Assembly: GCA_026712605.1 (NCBI GenBank)
Contig: JAPORL010000182.1
Location: 770 to 9,191 of the forward strand
Reading direction: 5' to 3'
From: Pseudobdellovibrionaceae bacterium
GTDB lineage: Bacteria; Bdellovibrionota; Bdellovibrionia; Bdellovibrionales; UBA1609
DNA: 8,422 nucleotides
Part shown: positions 1 through 6,130 of the stretch, in pieces
Layout of the letters: each line of letters begins with the position of its first letter
How positions within the stretch are numbered: position 1 is the first letter of the stretch
Notes under the pieces: model-generated
Told to the model about the DNA's origin: nothing
Database searches by the model: none
The model's input: only the letters and a program-made list of their open reading frames with translations
Made by a program: the position numbers and the translations under genes

Positions 1-30
1 TTAAATCAAGTAAAGAACAAGGTGTAAAAA

Positions 31-952
31 TTATTTCATCATATTATAAGTATGAAAAGGAAAAGGACGGCTTTCCCATTCTGCTAATTTTTTACATGAG
101 CTTTTGCAAACTCCCTTTTTTACATTGCCGGTAACTTTTATACCTCTTTGATTTAAAAAAGAGATAGCATTGTAGCCTAACCATAAGGCTGGATTTGTGA
201 TATTTCTATATTTCACAATTTCTTTACTATTGATGTCTATTGTTCCATTTATCTCAAAAATTTCTTTTTGTTTAAAAGATGATCTTCGTTTGATAAAAAT
301 TTTATTTTTTTTACCTGTTTTAACTTTGTTTATAACTTCTATATAAGTATTTTGAGGATTAGGAAATATAAGAGCTTGTTGGGGGTTGGTTTAATTTTTT
401 AGCTGGTCGGATATAAAAAGCAGCAGAGTTCCAATTAAAGGAGCTGGCGCTTGAAGGCGCTAAATAACTTCTTTCTGAGTAAGGTAAAGCAGGCTCTTTT
501 TTATAAAGTTTGTCATCTATCAACAGATTTCCTTTTACCTGTTTTAGACCAGAGCGTGTTAAATTGTTAATCAATTTCCATAAATGTTCTGAGGTGAAAC
601 TAGAATCGCCCCCTCCTTTTAAAATTAAATCGCCTGATAATACAGCTTCATTTATATCTGTAGAAGAAATAAAAGAAGTTTTAAAAGTGTGAGAGATAGG
701 GTACAAATCATAAAGAGCGGACAAACTGGCTATTTTAACAAGAGAAGCTGGTGTAAAGAGTTTTTTTTCATTTAATTTATAAATTATCTCTATTTTAGAG
801 TCTGAATTTATTTTTGAAATGATCATTCCTAAAGAGTTTGTTTTTAAATTTTGTTTTTTAATTTCTTTTTGTATTTCAAATTGAATAGAGCTTTTTTCAG
901 CTTGAACAGTGTTAAAAGCTGAAATAAGGAAAAAAATATAAACAGATTTCAT
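31..952 (-). pseudogene. dacB: Broken PBP4-type D-Ala-D-Ala carboxypeptidase/endopeptidase
   Basis: Intact members are periplasmic serine peptidases that trim or cleave D-Ala cross-links in peptidoglycan. The start at 952 gives a Sec signal (MKSVYIFFLISAFNTVQA, then EKSS) and an AAGG upstream. The acylation motif SxxK is S70-L-V-K73 in TPASLVKI, followed by the family blocks LKGGGDSSFT (111-120) and YLAPSSASSFNWNS (163-176). The first frame stops after residue 197 at 359. The next frame continues the same protein (IEVINKVKTG, then ITNPALWLGYNAISFLNQRG, then LAEWESRPFPFHTYNMMK) to a TAA at 31-33. Removing one C from the C5 run at 381-385 joins the frames exactly. The second stop falls where PBP4 proteins continue as K-S-x-N, so the catalytic SxN box and the distal KTG box are absent here. 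Identification is firm. Inactivation is likely, although the C-run shift alone could be a sequencing error. Any remaining 3' part lies off the left edge. Confidence 0.85.
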
Positions 953-992
953 TTAAGTACCTTATAACTTGTTTTTTAAATAGTCTATAAAA

Positions 993-1020
993 TTTATAAA
1001 TTCCATTTTATATTTGTAAA
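993..1020 (-). promoter_or_regulatory. Possible promoter for the dacB-like gene
   Basis: On the minus strand, TTTACA (1015-1020) and TATAAA (993-998) are separated by 16 bases, about 40 bases ahead of the dacB start. They resemble sigma-70 -35 and -10 boxes. The region is so AT-rich that such matches arise easily by chance, so this is a candidate only. Confidence 0.35.
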
Positions 1021-1045
1021 GGTTTTTTCTTAAATTAGCGGAAAT

Positions 1046-1093
1046 TATAAGTCTAACTTGATTTAGAATGGATTTATATAATATAGAAAGATT
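1046..1093 (+). promoter_or_regulatory. AT-rich leader of the solute-binding protein gene
   Basis: Two -10-like boxes precede the gene: TATAAG at 1046-1051 (with TTTTTC 16 bases upstream) and TATAAT at 1077-1082, which lies only 11 bases before the ATG and lacks a well-spaced -35. AGAAAG at 1085-1090 is a poor ribosome binding site. The 141-base gap to dacB is divergent, so it must hold promoters for both genes. Which box is used cannot be decided by eye. Confidence 0.3.
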
Positions 1094-2698
1094 ATGAAGT
1101 TTAAATTTTTTTTATTTTTTTTATTAGCGTCTTGCTCGGTTAAAGAACAGCCTAAAGACACTTTGTTTGTAGTTTTGGATTCTCGTCCTCAGACTTTAGA
1201 TCCTAGAAAAGCCACTTCAGCGAATGGCATGCGTCTTATTGGTTTGATTTTTAACTCCTTTGTCAAACAAGGCAATCAAGGAGAGTTAAAACCCGACTTA
1301 GCTCTTAGCTGGAAGCTTGACAATTTAACTTGGATTTTTACTCTCAAGCCGAATTTAAAATTTTCTAATGGTCGATCGGTTTTAAAGGAAGACATTTTAT
1401 TTAGTTTTGAAGAATTTCAAAAAAAAAGCTCTTCTTTTTATTCAGCTTTTAAGAATATCAAATCAGTAGAAGTTTTAAATAAGGAGGATTCAAATACGAC
1501 ACAGTTTATAGTTAAAATCCATTTAAAATCTTTTCAAGCTCCTTTTATTTACTCTGATCTTCCCGTATTAAAAATTTTACCTAAAAATGAAATTTTAAAA
1601 GCAGAAAGAGATTTTAATAAATATCCTATTGGCACAGGTAATTGGACTGTAGTTAAAAATGACTTTAGACAGATTTTATTAAAACGAAAAACCGAAAATA
1701 AAGATTTAAAATCATCTTGTTTGAATTGCAATTTGATGGATCAAGCGATTTCCTATAATTTAAAATCTGTTGAAGGAACCTATCAAAAGGAAAGCAAAAG
1801 TGTAAATTGGAACAGTATAAGGATGATATCTTTTAATATTATAAGAGATAGTTTAACCAGAACACAAAAAATGCTTTCTAAGGAGATGGATATAGCACCT
1901 TCTGTAATTCCTTTAGATAAAATCTCTCAGTTTAAAAAGAAAAATCAAGATTTTAAAGTGTTTTCTTCTACAGGATTTTCCACCACTTATTTACTTATCA
2001 ATTTAAAAAATAATTTTTTTAAAAATAAAAAACTTCGTTACGCTTTGTCTCTTGCTATTAATAGGGAAGAGATTATCAAATACAAATTATATGGTTATGC
2101 TAGTCCAGCTCTTTCTTTTATTAATCCTAATAGTTACTTTTTTAATAAAAATTTAAAATCTTTTGAATTTAATTTATCAAAAGCTTCTTCTCTTATTGAG
2201 CAGATGAATTTAAAAAACTTAGAGCTTAGATTGAGTTGTTCTAACAATTCTAGCACAGTTTCTAAGGCAAGAGTTCTAGCCAGTCAGATCAGTAAAGCCG
2301 GTCTAAAAATTTCTCTTCAAACTAATGAGTGGGGCGCTTTTTACAAAGATGTAGGAAGAGGCTCTTTTGATCTAGCTTTAATGAAATGGGTAGGGGTAGT
2401 TGATCCTGATATTTATCGCATTGCTTTTCATAGTGAAAATCAAGCGCCTCAAGGAAGAGATAGAGGCTTGTAGTAGGCGAGTTCATTGGATAAACTTTTA
2501 GAACAAGGTTTTACGGAAAGAGATCAAGTCAAACGAAAACAAATCTATGATAAGGTGCAAAAATTAATTGCTGAAGAGTTTATTGTTATTCCTTTATGGC
2601 ATGACGAAGAGCTTTCTATTGTTCAGACAAATATTAAGAACTATAAAATGAGAGCTAATGGAGATTTTTTATCTTTACCTTCAGTTAAAAAGAAATAA
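1094..2698 (+). pseudogene. Peptide ABC transporter solute-binding lipoprotein, interrupted by two in-frame TAG codons
   Basis: This belongs to the SBP_bac_5 (OppA/DppA-like) family, which captures oligopeptides or similar solutes for an ABC importer. The start at 1094 gives a lipoprotein signal with lipobox L11-A-S-C14, so the mature protein would be anchored at Cys14. Family landmarks are DSRPQTLDPRKATS near the N-terminus, then KPDLALSWKLDNLTWIFTLK, FSNGRSVLKEDILFSFEEF, and the C-terminal IPLWHDEELSIVQTNIKNY and NGDFLSL. The reading frame stops at 2471-2473 and 2474-2476 (TAG TAG) after GRDRGL, then resumes in the same frame with SSLDKLLEQGFTERDQVKRK to a TAA at 2696-2698. The total of about 534 codons matches a complete protein. 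The six-codon gap aligns without an indel to the family's G-x-Y-S-N-P-x-L-D segment, so the lesion is substitution, not frameshift. No permease or ATPase genes are adjacent. A truncated 459-residue product could be made but would lack the final C-terminal part. Confidence 0.85.
2471..2476 (+). other. Tandem in-frame amber codons (TAG TAG)
   Basis: These two stops interrupt the solute-binding protein gene at the position of the conserved Y-S-N-P turn. Reading frame and protein similarity are kept on both sides. All complete intact genes in the window end in TAA, and no other in-frame TAG occurs in an otherwise conserved reading frame. The codons are directly followed by GCGAGTTC (2477-2484), an octamer shared with the intergenic repeats downstream. 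Confidence 0.8.
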
Positions 2699-2775
2699 AA
2701 GCGAGTTCAGATTTAAAAATAATGCGATTGCAAGCTTATGTTTAGCAAATGGCAATGTCTAAGATTTTAAGCCTT
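2697..2775. repeat. Intergenic repeat, copy A (diverged)
   Basis: This segment aligns with copy B at 2826-2903 in the same orientation. Both share GCGAGTTC (2701-2708), then GATTT, AATGC, GCAAA, ATGTCT and TTTTA at matching spacing. Over the 54 bases around 2698-2751 the two align without gaps at about 39 identities. Copy A starts right at the stop codon of the solute-binding gene and lacks the long inverted arms that flank copy B, so it looks like the degraded member. No function is recognised. Confidence 0.6.
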
Positions 2776-2802
2776 GTTTATAATTTTTTAAGTATCTTGA
2801 TA

Positions 2803-2919
2803 AAAAGCTTATAAGATAGAAAGCTAAAAGCGAGTTCGGATTTGAACACAATGCATCCGCAGGATGCTTTGTGGCAAACCGCATGTCTGAGCTTTTAGCT
2901 TTGTATCTTACAAGCTTTT
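2803..2919. repeat. 117-bp foldback element with 29-bp inverted arms, containing repeat copy B
   Basis: The left arm (2803-2831) and right arm (2891-2919) are inverted repeats matching at 27 of 29 positions. The inner 12 bases, AAAGCTAAAAGC against GCTTTTAGCTTT, are perfect. The 59-base interior carries further hairpins: GTTC/GAAC at 2834-2847 and a 12-pair stem with one mismatch at 2847-2873. The predicted shape is a long stem closed by a multibranch loop, on either strand. Neither arm is followed by a clean T run, so it is not a standard terminator. It could be a REP/MITE-like dispersed element, a structured RNA or an mRNA-stabilising stem. With copy A it accounts for most of the 323-base gap from 2699 to 3021. 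The rest, 2920-3021, is plain AT-rich leader of gpmA with only weak promoter-like matches (for example TTGAAA at 2989-2994). Confidence 0.7.
2847..2873. repeat. Strong hairpin inside repeat copy B
   Basis: CACAATGCATCC (2847-2858) pairs with GGATGCTTTGTG (2862-2873) over a three-base GCA loop, with one T:T mismatch. This is the most GC-rich short stretch in the intergenic region. The matching part of copy A does not keep this hairpin, so either copy A has decayed or the stem is not under strong constraint. Confidence 0.65.
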
Positions 2920-3024
2920 CACTCAAATTCCAAAATAGAAGATTTTCGGTTTTTATAGTCCTAAATTTTAAAATATAAGATCAAAAAATTGAAATATTAG
3001 TTATTTTGTGTCAAAATAAAAGTG

Positions 3025-3696
3025 ATGATCTATTTAACTTTAATGAGGCATGGTCAAAGTGAATGGAATAAAAAAAATCTTTTCACAGGTTGGACTGATG
3101 TTGATTTAAGTGAAAAAGGAAAAAAAGAGGCTAAACAGGCTGGCATAGATTTAAAAAGAAAAAATGTTTTATTTCAAAAAGCTTTTAGTTCAGCGCTTCA
3201 AAGATCTATTCAAACCATGGAAATTGTTTTAAAAACTATAAATTTACAAATTCCTTTTGTAAAAGCTTGGCAACTCAATGAAAGACATTATGGACAGCTT
3301 CAAGGACAGAATAAAAAAGAGCTTATGGATAAATTTGGTAAAGATCAGGTTCAAAAATGGCGAAGAAGCTTTACAGTCGCTCCTCCCCCTATTGAGAAAG
3401 ATCAAAAATTAAAAAATCAAGACTTGTATCAAACATTAAAAGAAGTTCCTAAATCGGAATCTTTACAAGATACACAAAATAGAGTATTGCCGTTTTGGAA
3501 TAATACTATCTATCCTTTTATAGCTAAACACCAGTCTGTTTTAATTATAGCCCATGGAAATAGTTTAAGAGCTCTTATAAAAAAAATAGAAGCAATCTCT
3601 GATGAGGATATTCCTTCTATTGAGTTTAAAACGGGTCGCCCTTTGATTTATGAAATGGATAAAGATGCTAATATTTTAAAAAAGGAAATTTTATAA
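3025..3696 (+). CDS. gpmA: 2,3-bisphosphoglycerate-dependent phosphoglycerate mutase
   Basis: This cytosolic glycolytic enzyme interconverts 3-phosphoglycerate and 2-phosphoglycerate through a phosphohistidine. From the ATG at 3025 the protein is 223 residues, slightly shorter than most dPGMs (about 230-250). The catalytic LMRHGQSEWN has the phosphorylated His9. FTGWTDVDLSEKG (20-32), SALQRSIQT (56-64) and WQLNERHYGQLQGQNKKE with catalytic Glu86 (82-99) follow. WRRSFTVAPPP (112-122) and IIAHGNSLRAL with the second catalytic His177 (174-184) complete the set, so it looks fully active. A GTG at 3022 is in frame directly before the ATG, but the ATG fits the family start better. No good ribosome binding site is visible. 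fadD begins two bases after its stop, so the two are probably cotranscribed. Confidence 0.95.
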   Translation: MIYLTLMRHGQSEWNKKNLFTGWTDVDLSEKGKKEAKQAGIDLKRKNVLFQKAFSSALQRSIQTMEIVLKTINLQIPFVKAWQLNERHYGQLQGQNKKELMDKFGKDQVQKWRRSFTVAPPPIEKDQKLKNQDLYQTLKEVPKSESLQDTQNRVLPFWNNTIYPFIAKHQSVLIIAHGNSLRALIKKIEAISDEDIPSIEFKTGRPLIYEMDKDANILKKEIL

Positions 3697-3698
3697 AA

Positions 3699-5402
3699 AT
3701 GGAAAAAATTTGGTTAAAAAACTATCCAGCTAATGTGCCTTCAAAGTTGCCTCCATTAACTAAGAATCTTATTCAAAGATTTGAAGAGACTTGTAGGGAG
3801 TTTAGTAACAAGTCTGCCTATATAAGTTTTGATAAGACATTGTCTTATGAGGAGCTTTACCAAAAATCCATGCATTTAGCTAGTTTTTTACAAGCTCAAG
3901 GCTTTAAAAAAGGGGATGTGATAGTGATTCAGCTTCCCAATCTTCTACAGTATCCGATTAGTGTATGGGCTAGTTTGATGGCAGGTTTAACTGTAGTGAA
4001 TATGAATCCTCTTTATACCGCTAGAGAAATGTTAAAACCTATTAAAGAAACAAAAGCAAAGGGTATTATTTTATTATCAAATAAACTTACAGAATTGAAT
4101 CAAATTTTAGATCAAACAGCTTTACAAAAGGTTTTAGTTACAGAACCGGCAGATTTATTAGATTTTCCAAAAAAACAACTGATCAACCTGATTTTTAAAT
4201 ATAAAATGAAAACTTTTAAACAAAAAGCTTTTAAACAGAAGGTTTCTTTTCTGAAAGCTTTAAAGGAAGGCTCAAAAAGTAAAGCGCAAATTATTCAAAG
4301 AGATTTAAATGAAATTTGTTTTATTCAATACACAGGAGGCACAACAGGTGTAAGCAAAGGGGCTTGTTTAACACAAAGAAATATTTTATCCAATTTAAAA
4401 CAATGTGAAATTTGGATGCTAAGCTATTTAAAAAAAGGAGACGAAAAGGCCTTATCTGCTCTTCCTCTTTATCATATTTTTGCTTTTTTAGTTAATGGCT
4501 TGGTTTATTTTTTTAATGGATATAGCAATGTGTTAATTGCCAATCCCAGACAGATAAACTCTCTTGTTAAAGTTATAAAAAAACAAAAAATTACTTTAGG
4601 AACAGGAGTGAATACTTTATTTAAAGCTTTATTGGATAATAAATATTTTAGAAAATTAGATTTTTCTAATTTAAAATTATTTATTTCCGGTGGGATGTCC
4701 TTACAGCCTTCTGTTCAAAAAAATTGGGAGTCTCTTACAAAAAGCTCTTTAATTGAGGGATATGGTTTAACAGAAGCATCTCCTGTGGTTTGTGTTGGGC
4801 GATTGGATAAACCTGTTGAAGGTAGTGTGGGTTATCCTCTTCCTTCTACAGAAATTAGGGTCGTAGATGAAGAGGGAAAATCTTTAGGCTCCAATCAAGA
4901 AGGGGAATTGGAAGTTAAAGGCCCTCAAGTTATGATGGGTTATTATAATCAGCAAGCAGAAACACAGTTAGTTTTAAATAAAGAGGGCTGGCTAAAAACA
5001 GGTGATATTGTTAGAGTGAACGAAAAAGGTTTAGTAAGCATTATTGATAGAAAAAAAGATATGATCAATATTTCTGGTTTGAAAGTGTATCCCAATCAGG
5101 TTGAAGAGCTTTTATCTTCTTTTACTAAAGTTCAAGAATCAGCAGTTGTAGGAGCTCAAAGAGAAGATGGCTCCGAATATATAAAAGCTTTTATTGTTAA
5201 AAAAGAAGACACTTTGACTGAAAAAGAGCTTATCTCTTATTGCAAAAAAAATTTAGCGCCTTATAAAATTCCTAAAGAATTTGTATTTATTAAAGAAATT
5301 CCAAAAAATATTATAGGTAAGGCTTTAAGACGACTTCTTAAGGACAATAAAAAACAAAAAAATGACAATGCGAATGGCTCAGGCTTTAAAACAGCTTCTT
5401 AA
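3699..5402 (+). CDS. fadD: Long-chain fatty acyl-CoA ligase
   Basis: This member of the ANL adenylating superfamily activates fatty acids to acyl-CoA via acyl-AMP, using ATP and CoA, usually at the inner face of the inner membrane. All core motifs are present in 567 residues: P-loop YTGGTTGVSKGA (211-222), GYGLTEASP (354-362), GWLKTGDI with Asp436, and the FACS signature IDRKKDMINISGLKVYP (449-465) with Arg451. The C-terminal PKNIIGKALRR carries the catalytic Lys541. N-terminal blocks YEELYQKS and NMNPLYTARE also fit FadD. The last 18 or so residues are a hydrophilic tail beyond the conserved fold. The start at 3699 is two bases after gpmA, with AAGGA at 3682-3686 inside gpmA as a loosely spaced ribosome binding site, which suggests one operon. 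Substrate chain length cannot be read from sequence. Related adenylating ligases are alternatives, but the FACS signature favours FadD. Confidence 0.93.
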   Translation: MEKIWLKNYPANVPSKLPPLTKNLIQRFEETCREFSNKSAYISFDKTLSYEELYQKSMHLASFLQAQGFKKGDVIVIQLPNLLQYPISVWASLMAGLTVVNMNPLYTAREMLKPIKETKAKGIILLSNKLTELNQILDQTALQKVLVTEPADLLDFPKKQLINLIFKYKMKTFKQKAFKQKVSFLKALKEGSKSKAQIIQRDLNEICFIQYTGGTTGVSKGACLTQRNILSNLKQCEIWMLSYLKKGDEKALSALPLYHIFAFLVNGLVYFFNGYSNVLIANPRQINSLVKVIKKQKITLGTGVNTLFKALLDNKYFRKLDFSNLKLFISGGMSLQPSVQKNWESLTKSSLIEGYGLTEASPVVCVGRLDKPVEGSVGYPLPSTEIRVVDEEGKSLGSNQEGELEVKGPQVMMGYYNQQAETQLVLNKEGWLKTGDIVRVNEKGLVSIIDRKKDMINISGLKVYPNQVEELLSSFTKVQESAVVGAQREDGSEYIKAFIVKKEDTLTEKELISYCKKNLAPYKIPKEFVFIKEIPKNIIGKALRRLLKDNKKQKNDNANGSGFKTAS

Positions 5403-5404
5403 AT

Positions 5405-5436
5405 AAAAAAGCCCTGCTTATAAAACAGAATTTTTT
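5405..5436. terminator. Possible weak bidirectional terminator between convergent genes
   Basis: A six-A run (5405-5410) and a six-T run (5431-5436) face each other around CTG (5414-5416) and CAG (5426-5428). The stem would be mostly A-T pairs with a short GC part, sited between fadD and the convergent small exported gene. The position suits a terminator for both strands, but the stem is poor. Confidence 0.3.
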
Positions 5437-5456
5437 AATTAGTAAGTTTAATGTAT

Positions 5457-5933
5457 TTACTCTTTAATTAAACTATTAGGACATTTTCTTCCTGGCGTTA
5501 AATTATCATAACTGCAGGTTGTTGTTCTGTTCTTTGCATTATAGGCAAAAACAGCTTCATGATCCCTATGTTCAATATAATCAAGATTATTAGTATTTAT
5601 TTCTAGGCAACGATTCAACAAACCACTATCAAGGCAAGTCACCCAATTATTGTTTTCACTATTTAAAATATTATCACATTTTTTTCCTGGTGTTAAATTA
5701 TCATAACTGCAGGTTGTTGTTCTGTTCTTTGCATTATAGGCAAAAACAGCTTCATGATCCCTATGTTCAATATAATCAAGATTATTAGTATTTATTTCTA
5801 GGCAACGATTCAACAAACCACTATCAAGGCAAGTCACCCAGTTATTGTTTTCGCTGTTTTCTTTTTCTGTAGTCTTTCCGGAGAAACAAAAAAGCAAGCT
5901 GGCAAGGCATAGAGATTTTAAATAAAGTTTCAT
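5457..5933 (-). CDS. Small exported cysteine-rich protein with two near-identical tandem repeats
   Basis: I do not recognise this 158-residue protein. The N-terminus MKLYLKSLCLASLLFCFSG is a Sec-type signal, and no proper lipobox is seen. The rest is two copies of a 65-residue unit (26-90 and 91-155), each running from NSENNNWVTCLDSG to LTPGKKC or LTPGRKC with four cysteines (35, 44, 75, 86 and 100, 109, 140, 151). The even Cys spacing suggests two disulfides per unit after export to the periplasm or outside. The units also contain HRDHEAVFAYNAKN, which resembles no motif I can name. A perfect AAGGAGG five bases upstream of the ATG implies strong translation, unlike every other gene here. It is convergent with fadD and divergent from the next gene. 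Function is unknown; a secreted effector, adhesin-like or envelope protein is only guesswork. Confidence 0.8.
   Translation of the reverse strand: MKLYLKSLCLASLLFCFSGKTTEKENSENNNWVTCLDSGLLNRCLEINTNNLDYIEHRDHEAVFAYNAKNRTTTCSYDNLTPGKKCDNILNSENNNWVTCLDSGLLNRCLEINTNNLDYIEHRDHEAVFAYNAKNRTTTCSYDNLTPGRKCPNSLIKE
5481..5664. repeat. Tandem repeat unit 2 (C-terminal half of the exported protein)
   Basis: This segment matches 5676-5859 at a period of 195 bases. Positions 5497-5645 are identical to 5692-5840 (149 bases with no difference), including silent positions. Only a few substitutions occur near the ends. Weaker similarity continues at the same offset to the stop codon, so a remnant of a further unit may have been there. 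The identity shows a very recent duplication or ongoing gene conversion. Confidence 0.92.
5676..5859. repeat. Tandem repeat unit 1 (N-terminal half of the exported protein)
   Basis: This is the partner of 5481-5664, encoding residues 26-86 or so of the exported protein. The 195-base period is a multiple of three, so unit gain or loss keeps the reading frame and could change protein length between strains. Confidence 0.92.
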
Positions 5934-5938
5934 TTTTT

Positions 5939-5945
5939 CCTCCTT
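5939..5945 (-). promoter_or_regulatory. Perfect Shine-Dalgarno of the exported repeat protein
   Basis: The minus strand reads AAGGAGG, then five A residues, then the ATG at 5933. It fixes the start codon and predicts efficient translation. Other genes in the window have weak sites or none. Confidence 0.85.
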
Positions 5946-5971
5946 AGTTAATTTTTTCTAACAAAAAAGCT

Positions 5972-5998
5972 TTTATATTATTTTTTTAAAGTTTTCAA
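5972..5998 (-). promoter_or_regulatory. Possible promoter of the exported repeat protein
   Basis: On the minus strand, TTGAAA (5993-5998) and TATAAA (5972-5977) are 15 bases apart, about 40 bases ahead of the start codon. The spacer is shorter than ideal and the region is very AT-rich, so this is tentative. Confidence 0.35.
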
Positions 5999-6130
5999 AT
6001 TTAATTTATTATAATTGTAAATTTTTCACTGAATAAAGGCTTGTCTTAATAAGAATTATGTTGCATAAGTAAAGATTATAAATGATTCATGACTTTGCTT
6101 TAAAAATACATAAAAGTTCAAACAATATCA

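Noticed and set aside
510..692. 60-codon plus-strand open frame inside dacB
   Set aside because: It is antisense to a clearly recognised PBP4 reading frame and has no family features.
1549..1731. 60-codon minus-strand open frame inside the solute-binding gene
   Set aside because: Antisense shadow of a conserved SBP_bac_5 coding region.
2471..2476. TAG reassigned as a sense codon in this organism
   Set aside because: All complete intact genes end in TAA, which is compatible, but their many hundreds of codons contain no in-frame TAG at all, so a general reassignment is unlikely.
2759..2884. A 41-codon minus-strand reading frame (MRFATKHPAD...) across the repeat
   Set aside because: It lies within the repeat and its inverted arm, has no ribosome binding site, and ends in the other repeat copy; more likely repeat-derived than a gene.
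2826..2903. tRNA gene on the minus strand (TTCAAATCC and AGCTCAG-like words inside a closed stem)
   Set aside because: The T-stem does not pair, the central stem is 12 pairs with a three-base loop instead of an anticodon arm, and no CCA or standard spacing is found.
5380..5416. Hairpin CAGGCTTT / AAAGCCCTG as a fadD terminator
   Set aside because: The stem has a bulge, a roughly 20-base loop spanning the stop codon, and no immediate T run.
5481..5859. CRISPR-like array
   Set aside because: Only two units of about 190 bases that are coding in frame; no short repeats with unique spacers and no cas genes.
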